This document shows positions 47,201 to 59,800 of a stretch of DNA of 64,000 nt, piece after piece. The translations under genes and the position numbers were made by a program. This DNA is from Opisthorchis felineus (Eukaryota > Platyhelminthes > Trematoda > Opisthorchiida > Opisthorchiidae). The stretch's first letter is position 1. Each line of letters starts with the position of its first letter. The stretch lies in the NCBI GenBank assembly GCA_004794785.1, contig SJOL01003912.1, forward strand, positions 129,395 through 193,394. The letters run 5' to 3'. The notes beneath the pieces are model-generated. The model was not told the DNA's origin, did no database searches, and was given only the letters and a program-made list of their open reading frames with translations.

Positions 47201-50200
47201 ACCTTTTGAGCAAATTCTTAAAATCTTGACCTCCTGAGCGGCTGCATCCTTTACAATAAGTCAGCCAAACACTCGACCGGTGCCTAAGCCCCGTCGGACT
47301 AACACACTCGTTCAAAACAGCAGTGTGTCCTCGTATGGTATAAGTCGCTCACACTTTTGTGTGTTACTTGACAATCATTGTGGTAAATCAAAGCGGGAGC
47401 AGCTGAGGAGACGAAAACTTATTTACGTGTGAACTCACCACTGGCTTGTGCGACGGCTTGGTGGTCGATTTTGTTCCTATGGGCTGGTGCCCGGACCCCA
47501 TGGATGAAGGTCGCCCCCAATCGGTGACTGTCCTACTTGGAAGAGTGTCCTTTACCTGAAATCCTGCTGAACGAAGTTCCTGTCGTAGCTTCTCTATGGT
47601 TTCTCGTGTATCCTAAAATGAGGGGAGTTTGGGATCTCGTTATTATCACAACTAGCTACTTTATGTCCAAACGTACTTCTTAGGGTCGAAAAGCAATGTT
47701 ACCTATCGCGGTCTGGTTTGTGGAAGACGGTCTACAGAGCGAAATAAGCCACTAGAACTGGCGGTTTCGCTGAATAATAGCATCTGCATAACCAACTGCG
47801 TTGTGTAAAGCAACGGAGAAGTGGACAGCCATAGGACAGAAACACGAGGACAGGCGTTAGACTGGATTTCCCATTGAGAGCTTGGGCTTAGTGAGATGGC
47901 TTTAGCCGAAACGCTTAGCCTAACTGGATCAACGTTCAATGGAGGATAGTAATTAGGGGCTTGTGTGACGGTGGAATGTCATGGGTGAACTCATGATGGA
48001 TGAAACACCATATAGGAGACTAAAGGATTGGACTAATGCGGTATTTCCCTCGGATAGCCGGAACATTTGTTCCAGGTAGAGCATCAGCGTTCTATTTCTA
48101 TTCCAGAAAATCCGACAGAGTATTTAAAATACCCAGAGGATGGAATCCTGTGTCTCATCTTCAGAGGAAATGAATGACATCGAACAAACCGATGTGCTGG
48201 ACTCTGCGCTTGTGTTCACGGTTGATGAGTAGGATTGCCACAGACGTGATTCACCCTGTATAAAATTAGATTGTGGACAGCTCGTTGAGAATGACATTAG
48301 GCCCACATCGATTTACTCGTAACCAAACTAACGGGTTCCGCAGAATCTGTGGAGGTCTCCAAACTGCCCCCTGTCATCCGTGGAGAGCGAGTCACTCGGT
48401 GGATGAGTGGTTTCCCCAAGAAAGGAATATGAATCTCGTGACTGACACAGTTGCTGCTGAGCTGGTAAACGTCATGGTAGTCTTATAGTTCGGTTAAACA
48501 GTTCCGCAGCCCATCAGAACAAACTGTCCAAATTATAGGAAAAGCCGAAACGAACAGACGAGGACCAGCAAATCCTAATTTAACCTTCAAGGTAGTTATT
48601 ATTCCAGAATTCCACATAGGTCAGGAAGCAAGCTTCATTCCATCGACTAAAGACTGATAACACTGTGGGCATACCGACATAACTGGTCTAACTGCTGGAT
48701 CCTCTTGTTTTCTACTCATCCGGTCTGCACGAGCTTGCGGTACAATGGAACCCCGGTCCAAAGGATATCTGTCATCTGAAGCCCAACTTCGTGCGGACAT
48801 TTTAAGCGCAGGTTCGTCCCTCATTTGACCGCGTTGTAATTGGGGAACTGATGCTGAAGCCAACGCTGCGTCGGAAGTGGTTATTTTGGCCGGCTTTAGA
48901 GGTTGTTTCTGTAACTGACTGGCTCGTGTTCGACCCATCAAAGATGCACAGGCAGGATGATGATGGTGATGATGGCGTGCAGCTGAGGGCAGTTTACCTG
49001 GTGCAGAACATGGAACAATGAGATCAGAACATGGCTTTATAAAACAGACAGCTGTATCTAGTTGGTTTGTTTAAAATGTGGCACGTGGACGTCTTCAAGT
49101 TGTGAAGAAGCTAAAACAATGTGTGAAGACCAACACAGGCCTCCAAAGTAGGTGAGATACGTTGTTCCAAATAGTATGCCGTCTGATCCGGTTTATGTGC
49201 TTACAAATTTTACTGCTTTCATGTTGAGTATCACGATATTCATACTACGAACGTCGTGTGCAATAGAAAAGCACAGCCCAAAAAAACGCGTATCAAAGTG
49301 TGGATTGCAATAGTCAATAGGTCTTTGCCAAATGCGAGAACAAACACAAATCTAGGGATTAGGAACTACTTTCAGAGCAGACAATCCAAGGAACAAACCA
49401 CAAACCACATTTAGACGCCCAGTCGAAATTGTTACGGATACTCACTTTGACGGGTGTCAGCAGATTCACTTCCGCGTGCAGGGGAGAAAAATATCTCTGA
49501 CACAGGATATGGAACCTCGGTCTCCCGACTATCGTCCAGCGGTTCTGCCGTTCGTCTTTTCTGTCTCGAGTCACCAGCTTCTAAGACCGGCACGTCTTTT
49601 GTCCGTGATGGAGAACGGCCTGATGAGCCAGCCCTTGTGGCAGGTTGTTTTGAACCAGAATCGGCTGTTGTGCTGGTTGGTTTTGGGCGTACTTGTCGCT
49701 TTGCTTGCATAACAGCACGTTTTTCCGTACTCTCCTCCGGCATGTTCGGATCCATGAGGCGACGCCGATGCACACACTGTGCATGGTGATGGAGTACATC
49801 ATCAAGGGCAGGCGTGGCCCCTGTTGCCGGTTTTGTATGGCGCTTTGATCGATTGGCGTCGTACTCTTTCACCATCGAGCTTTCGGGCCTGTCAAAACGA
49901 AAGTGAAGTCGTTATTGTTTTTGGAGAACTGGGTACAGCAATACAAAACTATCTGTCTGTTAGAGACTAGGCCGACGTTTACCGTACAAAAAAACCCACA
50001 GAATACAACCCCATACCCTTCCAGAACCGTTGACCAACCAAAGTGAGTGGCTTTAACTGAAGGTGACCCTGCCTGACCCTTCTCCGTCCAAACACACGAG
50101 CAGATTTCATAAACACAGTAATTTTCGGTGATGACACAAACACCGCTCTACTAACATTTTGACGAAGAAGCACCGGGAGTCAATGAGAAAATGTCAAACT

Positions 50201-53200
50201 CATTCTCTCTAGGACAGATAGAGACGTAGACTGGTTTTTACCTGAAAGCTAATGATAACACCACAAAGCCAGTACCAACTTTGGATGTCACAAGTAAGTT
50301 TCATTGTGGCAATCCAAAGAAGCTGTCCGCAGCACAGTTTTTCAACTGACCTAGGCAGCAGAATCCCATGGAAACACCCCTATCTGACAAGCCGGCCCCA
50401 TGTAGGTCACAAACACAAAGTTAGTATGGCTCTCTAGAAGTATAGAACCAAAGTTCCCGACTGCTCATAAGTGAACTGATGCCTTTTGTTTCCTAAACAG
50501 TTGCCTATTAGATTGTTCAATTGCTTGCGGTTGTTCAGAGATAACTATTAAATAGCCCGGTTAATGACACCTTTAATTTAGTTTCACAAAGAAAAATATC
50601 AGAAAGTTTCTGACACAGCACCTTCATTTGCAGTGTAATCTCCATTCGCAAAAGTATTCCCGAAAAAGACCGTCAGCTTAATCTGAGAACATCTTATCGC
50701 TAGCAACACCGAAATTGTTGCACCTTTTATAAAGTTCAAAAAAAATAATAGGTACTTTCTTTCCGCCAATATATGCATTCATCAAGTAGCAATGACAACC
50801 CCTACGGTCCCACTTTCACCCGACATTTTCTTGGCCAAATTTGAAGTTCGCCCAGCTGAATGTGGACTTTGGGTAGGAGTGTGATGCGTATCTAGTTCGT
50901 GCCTGCTCAGAAACTAGGTCGACTTGCTTCTTCGCCTCTCAGTGGTTCGCATCACTCACAAAGTTTTGCAAGCAAACAGACAATCAATCAATCAATGATT
51001 AATCACGAGCGCTGAATCAAAGTGAACAAAGTGACAAGAAGTTCGAACCGATGACAGCTTTCTACCAGTATACAACAATGATTCGATAACCACGCGCAAC
51101 CTGAACCAAGCGGAGGATAACTAATAAGTGTACATGAGTTGTTACTCAACACATACGACTGTGGTATTTCAGCCCTCCTCCAATATTTTTGTGACAGCAC
51201 AGGTTGAATATCTGCACACAAGTGTCGTGAATGTAGCCAGTTAGAATCTAAACAGAAGAACACTGAGGATTAAGTCCACAAACGACGTTTACCATAATCT
51301 CAGTAGAGCTACGCCGCGAAAAACGGTCAAAGTAGGGGTGGTAAGGGGTTTCTACTTAATTCATGAAGTTCTAAAAAATCTTGATTTGTGGAGCAGTAGC
51401 ACTTACGGGGAGAGGATTCTGTACGGACTGGAGGAGCAGAAGTCTGACTTACCTTACCAAAAAATATTTTTAAAGGAGCAGTCGAAGTCATTCTCTTCCC
51501 GGGAGCAATATCTCTCGACCTAGGCTTACACTTTAACGGAGGTAAATCGCTCCGGCATCAGTGGAACTAACCCAGCATTGCACACAAAAGTTCGTCGCCT
51601 GTAGTAACCTAAATCAGTCCTGTTTGGGTGCAACATTCCCAAAGGGAAGCATCAGCGCATCAGTGCGTTGGTTGCTGTGCTGTTCATTGTCACGGGTTGT
51701 CGGACATCAGTCAATCGGAATAACATCATACCTCTCTTTTGATAGCTGATTCCATCTTTACTTCTGAAAAAAAATGTTTTTCTCAGTAGTATCCAATGTC
51801 GTTGCAGAACCAGATAGACGGTTCGAAAATTTGGTAGGAAGAAACACATTCGGGTTGGCGTTGCACACTCTCTTCGGCAATGTGGTAATGTGAAACGAAA
51901 GATCAAACACCCATTGGTAAAGGCTGAGCTGATCGACTGCGAACAGTGCTTGTGGGGGGTGGGGGGTTCAATAGAATACTGTCCTTCGTTATACTCAGGG
52001 AGACCTTGCCACGGCAACTTGTTTGTACTTTACTCTTTCCTATTTTTAAACATGGGTCGAACTATGGTTCTGATACGGCTTTGTGAGTAGAATTCTTCGC
52101 GGAAGCAGCTTTACTGTTATCTCTCAGTACTGAAAATGCACGGCTGAATTTTTCGAAAAGTTTCCCATTACAATATACTTCACATAAGACCTTTCGAGCG
52201 GTCATTTCAGCGAGGTCTCAAGGTATCAGCATGATAAATGTAGCTTCCGAACGTTAAACACTTGAATAACGAGGTATCAAACTAGTACCACATTCTGCAC
52301 GTGATCACCAGGGGGGGTCGCTTCATAATATTTAAGAATGCAGTGTAGTATGATCAACCTTATCTTTGCAGCGCGTCAGCTTCAAAAGATACCGTCGTCT
52401 AAAATAATTCAGCTAGAACATGTATTCGCGTAAAAGACCACACAATATACTACTGATCAGATTGAAATGTAGGCATCAAGTAATTTTGAGGTTTCAATAT
52501 GAGCGGACTTTCAGTACATTAAAGTGAAACTACATACGATTGTTCTGAGAAGTCCAGTAACCTTGGGAAATTGTCAAAACACTCCAATGAAGTTCTGGTG
52601 GAAGCCGGAGGTATGAAAAAATGTCACGTACTCAAAATAAAGTTCATTATCACGTAAATCAGTTCAACAAATTAAAGCAAGCCTAAAAGTAAATTATCTT
52701 CGCGTGCTAACATGTTGACCTTTGGCATGTGTACTCACATATGTGAAAATGCGCGTTATTCACGATGTCACAAACTTATGTTCAAAGTTAGCGAGAGGTT
52801 GATCTGGTTTTGACATTTGGGAAATCCGTAACTTTCCCACTACCGGCGAAGATGACAAGTAATCGGTTAGTAAGCATCGTGCTTTGCCCGTTACTGTGAT
52901 AAGACAAATAGACGAGTTTTCAGCAACCTTGTGAGCAGTTTCCTTTATGAAAATATACTGCTATATCTCGAATATCGTGCCAACTGAAACATGAGGCGGT
53001 CTGTGAGCAGCACATTCAGTTGAAGAATATCATTAACGATAGATTCAGTTGAGTCTGTCGTGAAAACCAAATTGATTTGCGAATGAGTTTATTTCTCACA
53101 AATAGACTCTGTTTTCAGAATTAAGTTTCTGTGCTTTCGGAAAGTTCAAAACACCCAGAGACGCAACTTTTTGAATGACTAATTGCTTAAGATTCAAACG

Positions 53201-54635
53201 TCAAATGCGGCAAAATCCCTCAGCAGCAATTATCCCACTGGAACGATCGCTTTTGGGTGATCCCATTGGACGCCCATTCCAGAATGAATCCCACGTTTCT
53301 AACAGTGACCGAAAAGAAAAACTTGTCGCACCTCACCAGCGAAAATGTTTCTCATAAAAAACTGAATGATGAATGGAAGTATGGCTGGCACCTTGGAGAC
53401 AAGTTACAATACCTTCCAGAGCGGCCATACTACGCTGGTCCAGTTGGCAGTCGCTGCTTCAAACCAAATTGTACACAATTTGCAAAATGCAGTCATTTAT
53501 ACACCATCTCAGTTCTAGCGGGAGACTCAACCGGTTGGCAGCTAAATCTCCCGTTTATGAGATCCTTCAACTGATTGTGCTGAACAAAGGCCACCTCGTG
53601 GGGCATTCATGCACCGGTCAGCGTTGGAAGCGGTTACACAATAAGCTAGTATAGCATAGATAACAAGCTCAATCAAGCTAACGAAAGAAAACAGCTAAAA
53701 ATGACGACCGTACAACTGACCAAGCCAGGGTCGGGTCAGTGGTGCTTCTGGAACGCAACAGACAGAAGAGGCAAGGAGAAATAGAGGCACAAAACTACTG
53801 AAATGGAAGTGCTCGACGGACCAACCAGAAGCGATTTACTCAAACCACAAAGCAACACAAATCGCAATATAAATTCTAAGCAGTAGTAAAATAAACAATC
53901 ACTTCATATATATATTAAAAAATTTTAGAAGCTATATAAACGCAGGCCGAACTGCAGGAACTAACCCTCCAACCGCGCATCTCTTCGCTTGATGAAAACA
54001 GGTTTGCCAACCTCAGCAAAATATCACTTGACGCCTGATCAGTAAACAACTATTGTAATATAAATGATGGCGTATACTCTATTATACAACAACAATATCG
54101 GTCGAAATATTGGTAGCTCGGGTGAGTTTATTGGTTGTTCACCGGGTGGCTGTTGATCTGTTCGTCGAGCTTGCCAAATGACCTGTAAACGTTTCGTCAC
54201 CACACGAGGAGACGTCACCAGTGAGCAGTGATGATGTCACCTCATGCGGTGACGAAACATTTGCAAGTCATTTGCCAAGCTCGGCGAACAGATCAAAAAC
54301 CACGTGCACGACGACCGATAACTACATCCTTTACAACAGTTTATATGTAGCGGGATGGAGCACAACTGGTTGTGATAGACTGCTACAAATAATAATAATT
54401 TATTGCAACAACAATAAGGCAACGATGAGAATGAGGGTAAGCTAGAACCCAAGGCGTTCCCACTCAACTGCTGTTTCACATCAATAAGGAGTAAATACTT
54501 CTGGATGATTGTAGTAAGCTAGCACTAAGTCCCTTCCCCGTTCATCTTTATTCTTTTCTTCACAATAAGGCTTTCAAATAAATCGTAGTAGTGCAGCAGC
54601 GAAGCATAGGTGTTGAAAACTGATGTCATGCTGTC

Positions 54636-54671
<36 letters not shown>

Positions 54672-56810
54672 ATTGTGTGCTACTGTAAACCACTCAGTAA
54701 ATCTCCGTTTGAGAAACGTGGACCGGACAGCCCAGTGGATGACACTGTCGAGGACCGGAATATGGATCCTCTCATGAGTGCCATGTTCCTGATCCCCGCC
54801 TTGAAGTGCTGTGCACATGTTGCCTCATCGAAAAAGACGTAACAGATGGATTGGCATTCTTCTAGAACATTCATTAACCGATAAATTGCAATGAAAAAGA
54901 GACTGATTTGTTCATCTCACAAGTGGTTTATTACGAAGTGGATGGTCACAGGTTGAATCGTTCCAGAGATTAGTGAAATGTCCAAAGTTGACGAAACAGC
55001 TGAACAGTGCTTTACGGCAAATCAACAAAGACCTACTTCACTAATGGGATGGAATTTCCAGAAGTCCCACTCAATATAAAATACACCCAGGCATGCAATA
55101 GAAAAAAAGATGTCGAAGGACGATGGCTTGCGGGTTGGCAGAACAAACGATAAACTCAGAGGGTAAAAGAATAAGGATCAAGCGACTGAACCTCACCAAG
55201 AAACCTGATAAGCACGCGGTTATTGTTTGTCAATTCGACCACATAAAAGGTCTGACACAAATTCGATAAAGTCAGTTAATCAACTGCTTCCTGTATCCTT
55301 GTATTCGTCAGCTGAGATAGGACAGCCCGTAAGGCTAACAATTTGGTGATAAAAAAGCTGATTTTACATCGACAAAATGAATTTTGGAACTCACGTCTTT
55401 GAATGCTTCCGTTTTGCCTTGCACTTTTCCCGATGCATTGGTGCTACAGGTGCATAGGGATCGAGTCCCTCCGGAAAGCGTTCGTGATGGTGAAGTGCCT
55501 GTTGTGACGGGCGTGCTTGACGTGCACGTTCCTGGCGTGCGTCTGAACGATGATCTCCAGGACCCACAGAATGATGTTTTGCTGAACGGCCACATTTGAC
55601 GTCAGGCGGTAGTTCTGATCGACTAGGTGCAACTGGAGCCTGATGATGATGGTGGTGATATGCAGTCGGCATTGGGCCGTACGTAAACTGAGGTGCTACA
55701 GGCATCCGGCCACTGTAGTGGTAAGCTGCTGCTGCAGCGGCTGCCGCCGCCGCATGATGATGGTGAGACTCACCAAAAAATGGAGGTGCCCCTGGATGGA
55801 ACGGATAGCCCGCGGCCGCGGCCGCCATAGCAGCTGCTTGCTGTTGTTGTCGTTGTAAATGGAGTTGGTATTGTTTCACATCCACAGATCTTGGACGACG
55901 AATGACTACGTATGGAACCTCTTCAAGCATTTCAGCTGCTGCACTGTCGGTCAACTCCATTGGTAGCATATCTGTATGGGTGTGTTCACCACCACCACCG
56001 CCACCACCAACAGGGTAGCCTCTGGGATAAGGACGCCGGAGTTGCCGCTCGTTTGACGTTTTCTTTGTGTTCTTATTCACGTCTGAGTCTTTCACACCTA
56101 TATGGCGGTAAGCCTCTATCCTACGCATTTCGGCATGTAATCCACTGAGATGTACATCACACGGTATGGAATGCGATAAAATCGAAGACTGCCCACAGGT
56201 ATGAGCCAGCATATTTCTATGATGCGAAGGTCTCGCGGGTAAAGTGTCCACTGGAAGAATGGGTAGTTGATTTGATGAGGTGACACTCATCGCTGAAGTG
56301 ATTTGCGTGCTGGGCTGTGATTGTCTCGTGGAAGCGGAGGCATGTGGACAACCAGTTTTGTGCTGACGAAGAAGTGATCCAGATGAATTTGTGCGAATGT
56401 TGCCATTACCGAGCTCTGTTTTTGACAACTCCGGTCTTAGGATTACACCAGTCGTGCTGTCGGATCCGCTAGAACTCCAACGATCGAACGGAGCAGCTTG
56501 TAGTGGTTCGGTAGGTGGTCGACTTCGTCTGACCTCGACAGTTTCCCTTGGGAAGAACGGGTAGGCGGCAGTTGAGACCCCACTTGCCGGGATCTGACCT
56601 GTCGACCGGCTAGAGAGAAGTGACGTGCCAAGCTGATTTGCGGAGGATAGGGAAAAGATCGGAAAAAAACAACTTGGGTTAGCAAGTAGAATAGTATATA
56701 TATATATATATNTATATACTCGTGAAAAATGAGCAATCAGTGTCTCCGAGCTCTGGACTCTCTTTCCATACAAAAGTATGCCAGTTGACGGCGATTTTCA
56801 CTGGGCTGTT

Positions 56811-56856
<46 letters not shown>

Positions 56857-59800
56857 TGAGCAAAATCCTTAAGAAATAAATGCTTTTACCAGGCAGATCT
56901 CCATAAGACACCATTCTGCGGGCCTCCACGATAAGTTGCCGTAAACAGCACAACAAACGTTAATCGTTGGTTCACTGTAGACTGAGGGACAACCCTCATC
57001 CCTTTGTACTATTTTTTCTTCAAAACAGTTGAATCGTACTGAAGGGTGGCCACTTCTCTAGTACCAGCAGAATGCTACATCAATTTCGCCGTTTACGAAA
57101 ACACAAGGTACAGTGAAACACGTGGATTACGGCGCACAGCTATTACCCCAGCAAAATCCTGTTCGAATTCCTTTGTCTTACAACACTGTGTAGAGAAACG
57201 TATCTTAAAAGACTTTGGCTACCGAGCCCTACAACACCTACGTACTAATGTTCGTTAAAAGGAGCGACCGACCAAGTAGGACCATTCTGTTGGAGAAGCC
57301 ATACGAATGAGGAAAATGCTTAAGAAGGGGGATCGTCTTCCAAGAGCGTGAAGTGACCTTTCTTTCGTGGTGTTCCATGTTCATGAGGTGCTACTGTGCA
57401 CTCGTAGCAGATAGCTATACCACCATTTACGGTGCTGTTTGACCTAGGAAAAAGGTGTGAATGAGATTTTGTGACTGCCGGCCGTCATAGCTGACCTTAG
57501 TCAGTGATGCGTCTGAATATACCGAGTCACGACACTGTAGGGTACTTGGTTATTCCCATCTGAACTACTAAAGACCTTTCCAATTCGATGGCTTATTCTT
57601 CTGGTGTTATATCGGACTGAAGCGTGTTCACACGTTCGCTAATTCTGCCACCTCAAAACCATGTGTGTTTTGTCGATCATTCAGCGCAAAGAAACTTGTT
57701 GGTCTAGTTATGCGGGACACAGATCCGAAATTCATGACCAACTGTAAGTCTGCAGTTCATCGGACCAATTTCAGCGCGACCGATTCCCGAGCCACAGCTC
57801 CATAGTATGATATAATTCTTCCGAAAATTTTATTGCTGTATCAGTGAATTCACTTGGGCAATAAACGACTGGGTTCAAAAACGTCACGGACATAGTATAA
57901 GCCATGGGTTGAAAGTCTATTTTCAGAGTGGATTTTCATTGTTATACTGGTGAGACTTTGTAGTGAATACAAACTGTGGCGCAGAGAGAATGCCATGTTG
58001 GTTAGGAGTTGATGAATGATCCATTTCTGCTTGTTCCACGCATACCGAGACTGCATTTCAATTGTCGAATGCTATTGTTTCAAATAACTGAAATGCACCA
58101 GTCATTTTTTCTTCGGATATAAACTGAAATTTGCGAAACAATGAAGCGTCACTGTCATTCATAGCCAGTAGGACTGCTTGCTTGAAAGGCCTATGGCAAA
58201 TACCACCAACAAGGCCAAAGAGAAAATAATGAAGACAGATCATACAGTGCAGCGTTTTTGAAACAGTATAGCGTTTTTAGCTAACAACCGGGTCGGTAGA
58301 ATCTCCTAACAGCCTGCGCACATGGTGCATACACTCGAAGTGATTTATTCTGTTATCAACAAAGGCATTTGCGTCCTATGGACCTTTTAATATCTGGTAG
58401 CAGCTGTGGTTATCCTCAAGCATCCTGAGTCCATAGTCTCAGAGATAATACGGAAGTACGCTGAAACTTCTGTCAACTGATCACATGACAGTGGTTATGT
58501 CAGGCGGTTGAGTTTACTTTTGAGCGACCCCGCTAGTTAACTTTGTACGGTTGAGTGCTCGTAGTGAAAACTGCAAATTCAAGATTACAAAATTTTTTTC
58601 GTTGACTTGTATCCTGAATTTAAGATTGATTCTTACATGAACTCATTCTGTGTGTCGCAGATGTGCATCGCGAACGCAGTCACCTGTAGGCGACATAGCA
58701 TGGTGCTAAAGTTTAACTCTAATGCGCTTGACCTAGGCATTCTCACTGTTTGCTACAGAGATGGTTAAAATGCACACAGATATAAGTGCCTAGAACGAAA
58801 TACCGTAGGAGCAGATTGAAACCATTGGGCGATATGACTAACTCTCAGCAAAACCCTAGTGTCTAGAAGTCTGCGACGCTTCTTATTCTTCGTTGTCAAA
58901 TTCTCTGCCTTATACAGGTACGGGGACCTTCTTGTTTATGAAATGTTCGCAGCACCATTCGAAATGTCAAAAGCACTTGATCGATTCCAATGAAACTTCA
59001 AAAGGCGTATTTCAGAGAGGATGAATATTTTTTTAAAGACGCAAAGGCATGCAAAAGTAGGCAACAAGTGGCTTGAGGTTACTGAATTGTTGACTCATTT
59101 CTAATGATACACGTGGAAGCCGACAGCTCTCATATGATCTGAAAATATTTTTCTCATAAAGATTAATATTGTGTGCTTAATGAGTAGAAAATGAACATAA
59201 AACAAGAAATTCTACATATGACGAGTTTGAAAACCCAATCGTTCGCATGCAGACATAATGCTCAAAGGGCTACAATTGTTCTGACAATTTTCCCGCAGGG
59301 GAAATTTGCAACGTTCACCTACCTGATTCTCTGATAGCTCTGTTTAATGGCACAGATAGGAGAGTTTGGCTGTCACCTAGAACAACTAGACAAGACGCGA
59401 AACCAGTGAAAACTGTGCCACGACGTTGGTCAGGGACAAAGTCTAATGTAAGAAAGTAATAAGCCAACTCTTCGTGACTGTGATTGATGAGTCGGGCAGA
59501 CTCATGCCAGTAGTAGACCACAGTAGACGCTGTTACCGGTTATCAGGCTAACTGAAATTAGCCGGTCTCGCGGCTGGGATACTTACGCTGCTCTTTGGCT
59601 GACGGCTTTGGAATTTGTTCTTCAGTGCACCAGCTGTCTGACCCGCTCCGTACGTTAGCGGTTCCGGATGAACACTCGCCAGAACAAATTTCCTGCCATC
59701 CGGTTCTGGTACTGAGGGGACCGAATAAGCGGGCGTGACGGTCGACCACGAAGTTTGGCTGTACGGAAAACCCGATTGGAGAGAATAGTTTTGAAATGTC

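Larger units (their letters stand above)
48675..55394 (-). other. Large gene introns 2-3
   Basis: Intron 2 (49889-55394, 5.5 kb) carries R2 copy 6 (52913-53095), palindromic repeat copy 2 (54104-54325) and a GAT microsatellite (54636-54670). I see nothing supportable in 49890-52900, 53100-54100 and 54680-55390. Intron 3 is 448 bp (48998-49445) and unremarkable. Confidence 0.5.
56633..59586 (-). other. Large gene intron 1 (3.0 kb)
   Basis: It contains two TA tracts (56696-56718 and 56813-56854) close to the exon 2 acceptor. The interval 56880-59580 is AT-rich with no supported exon or recognised repeat. Confidence 0.5.
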
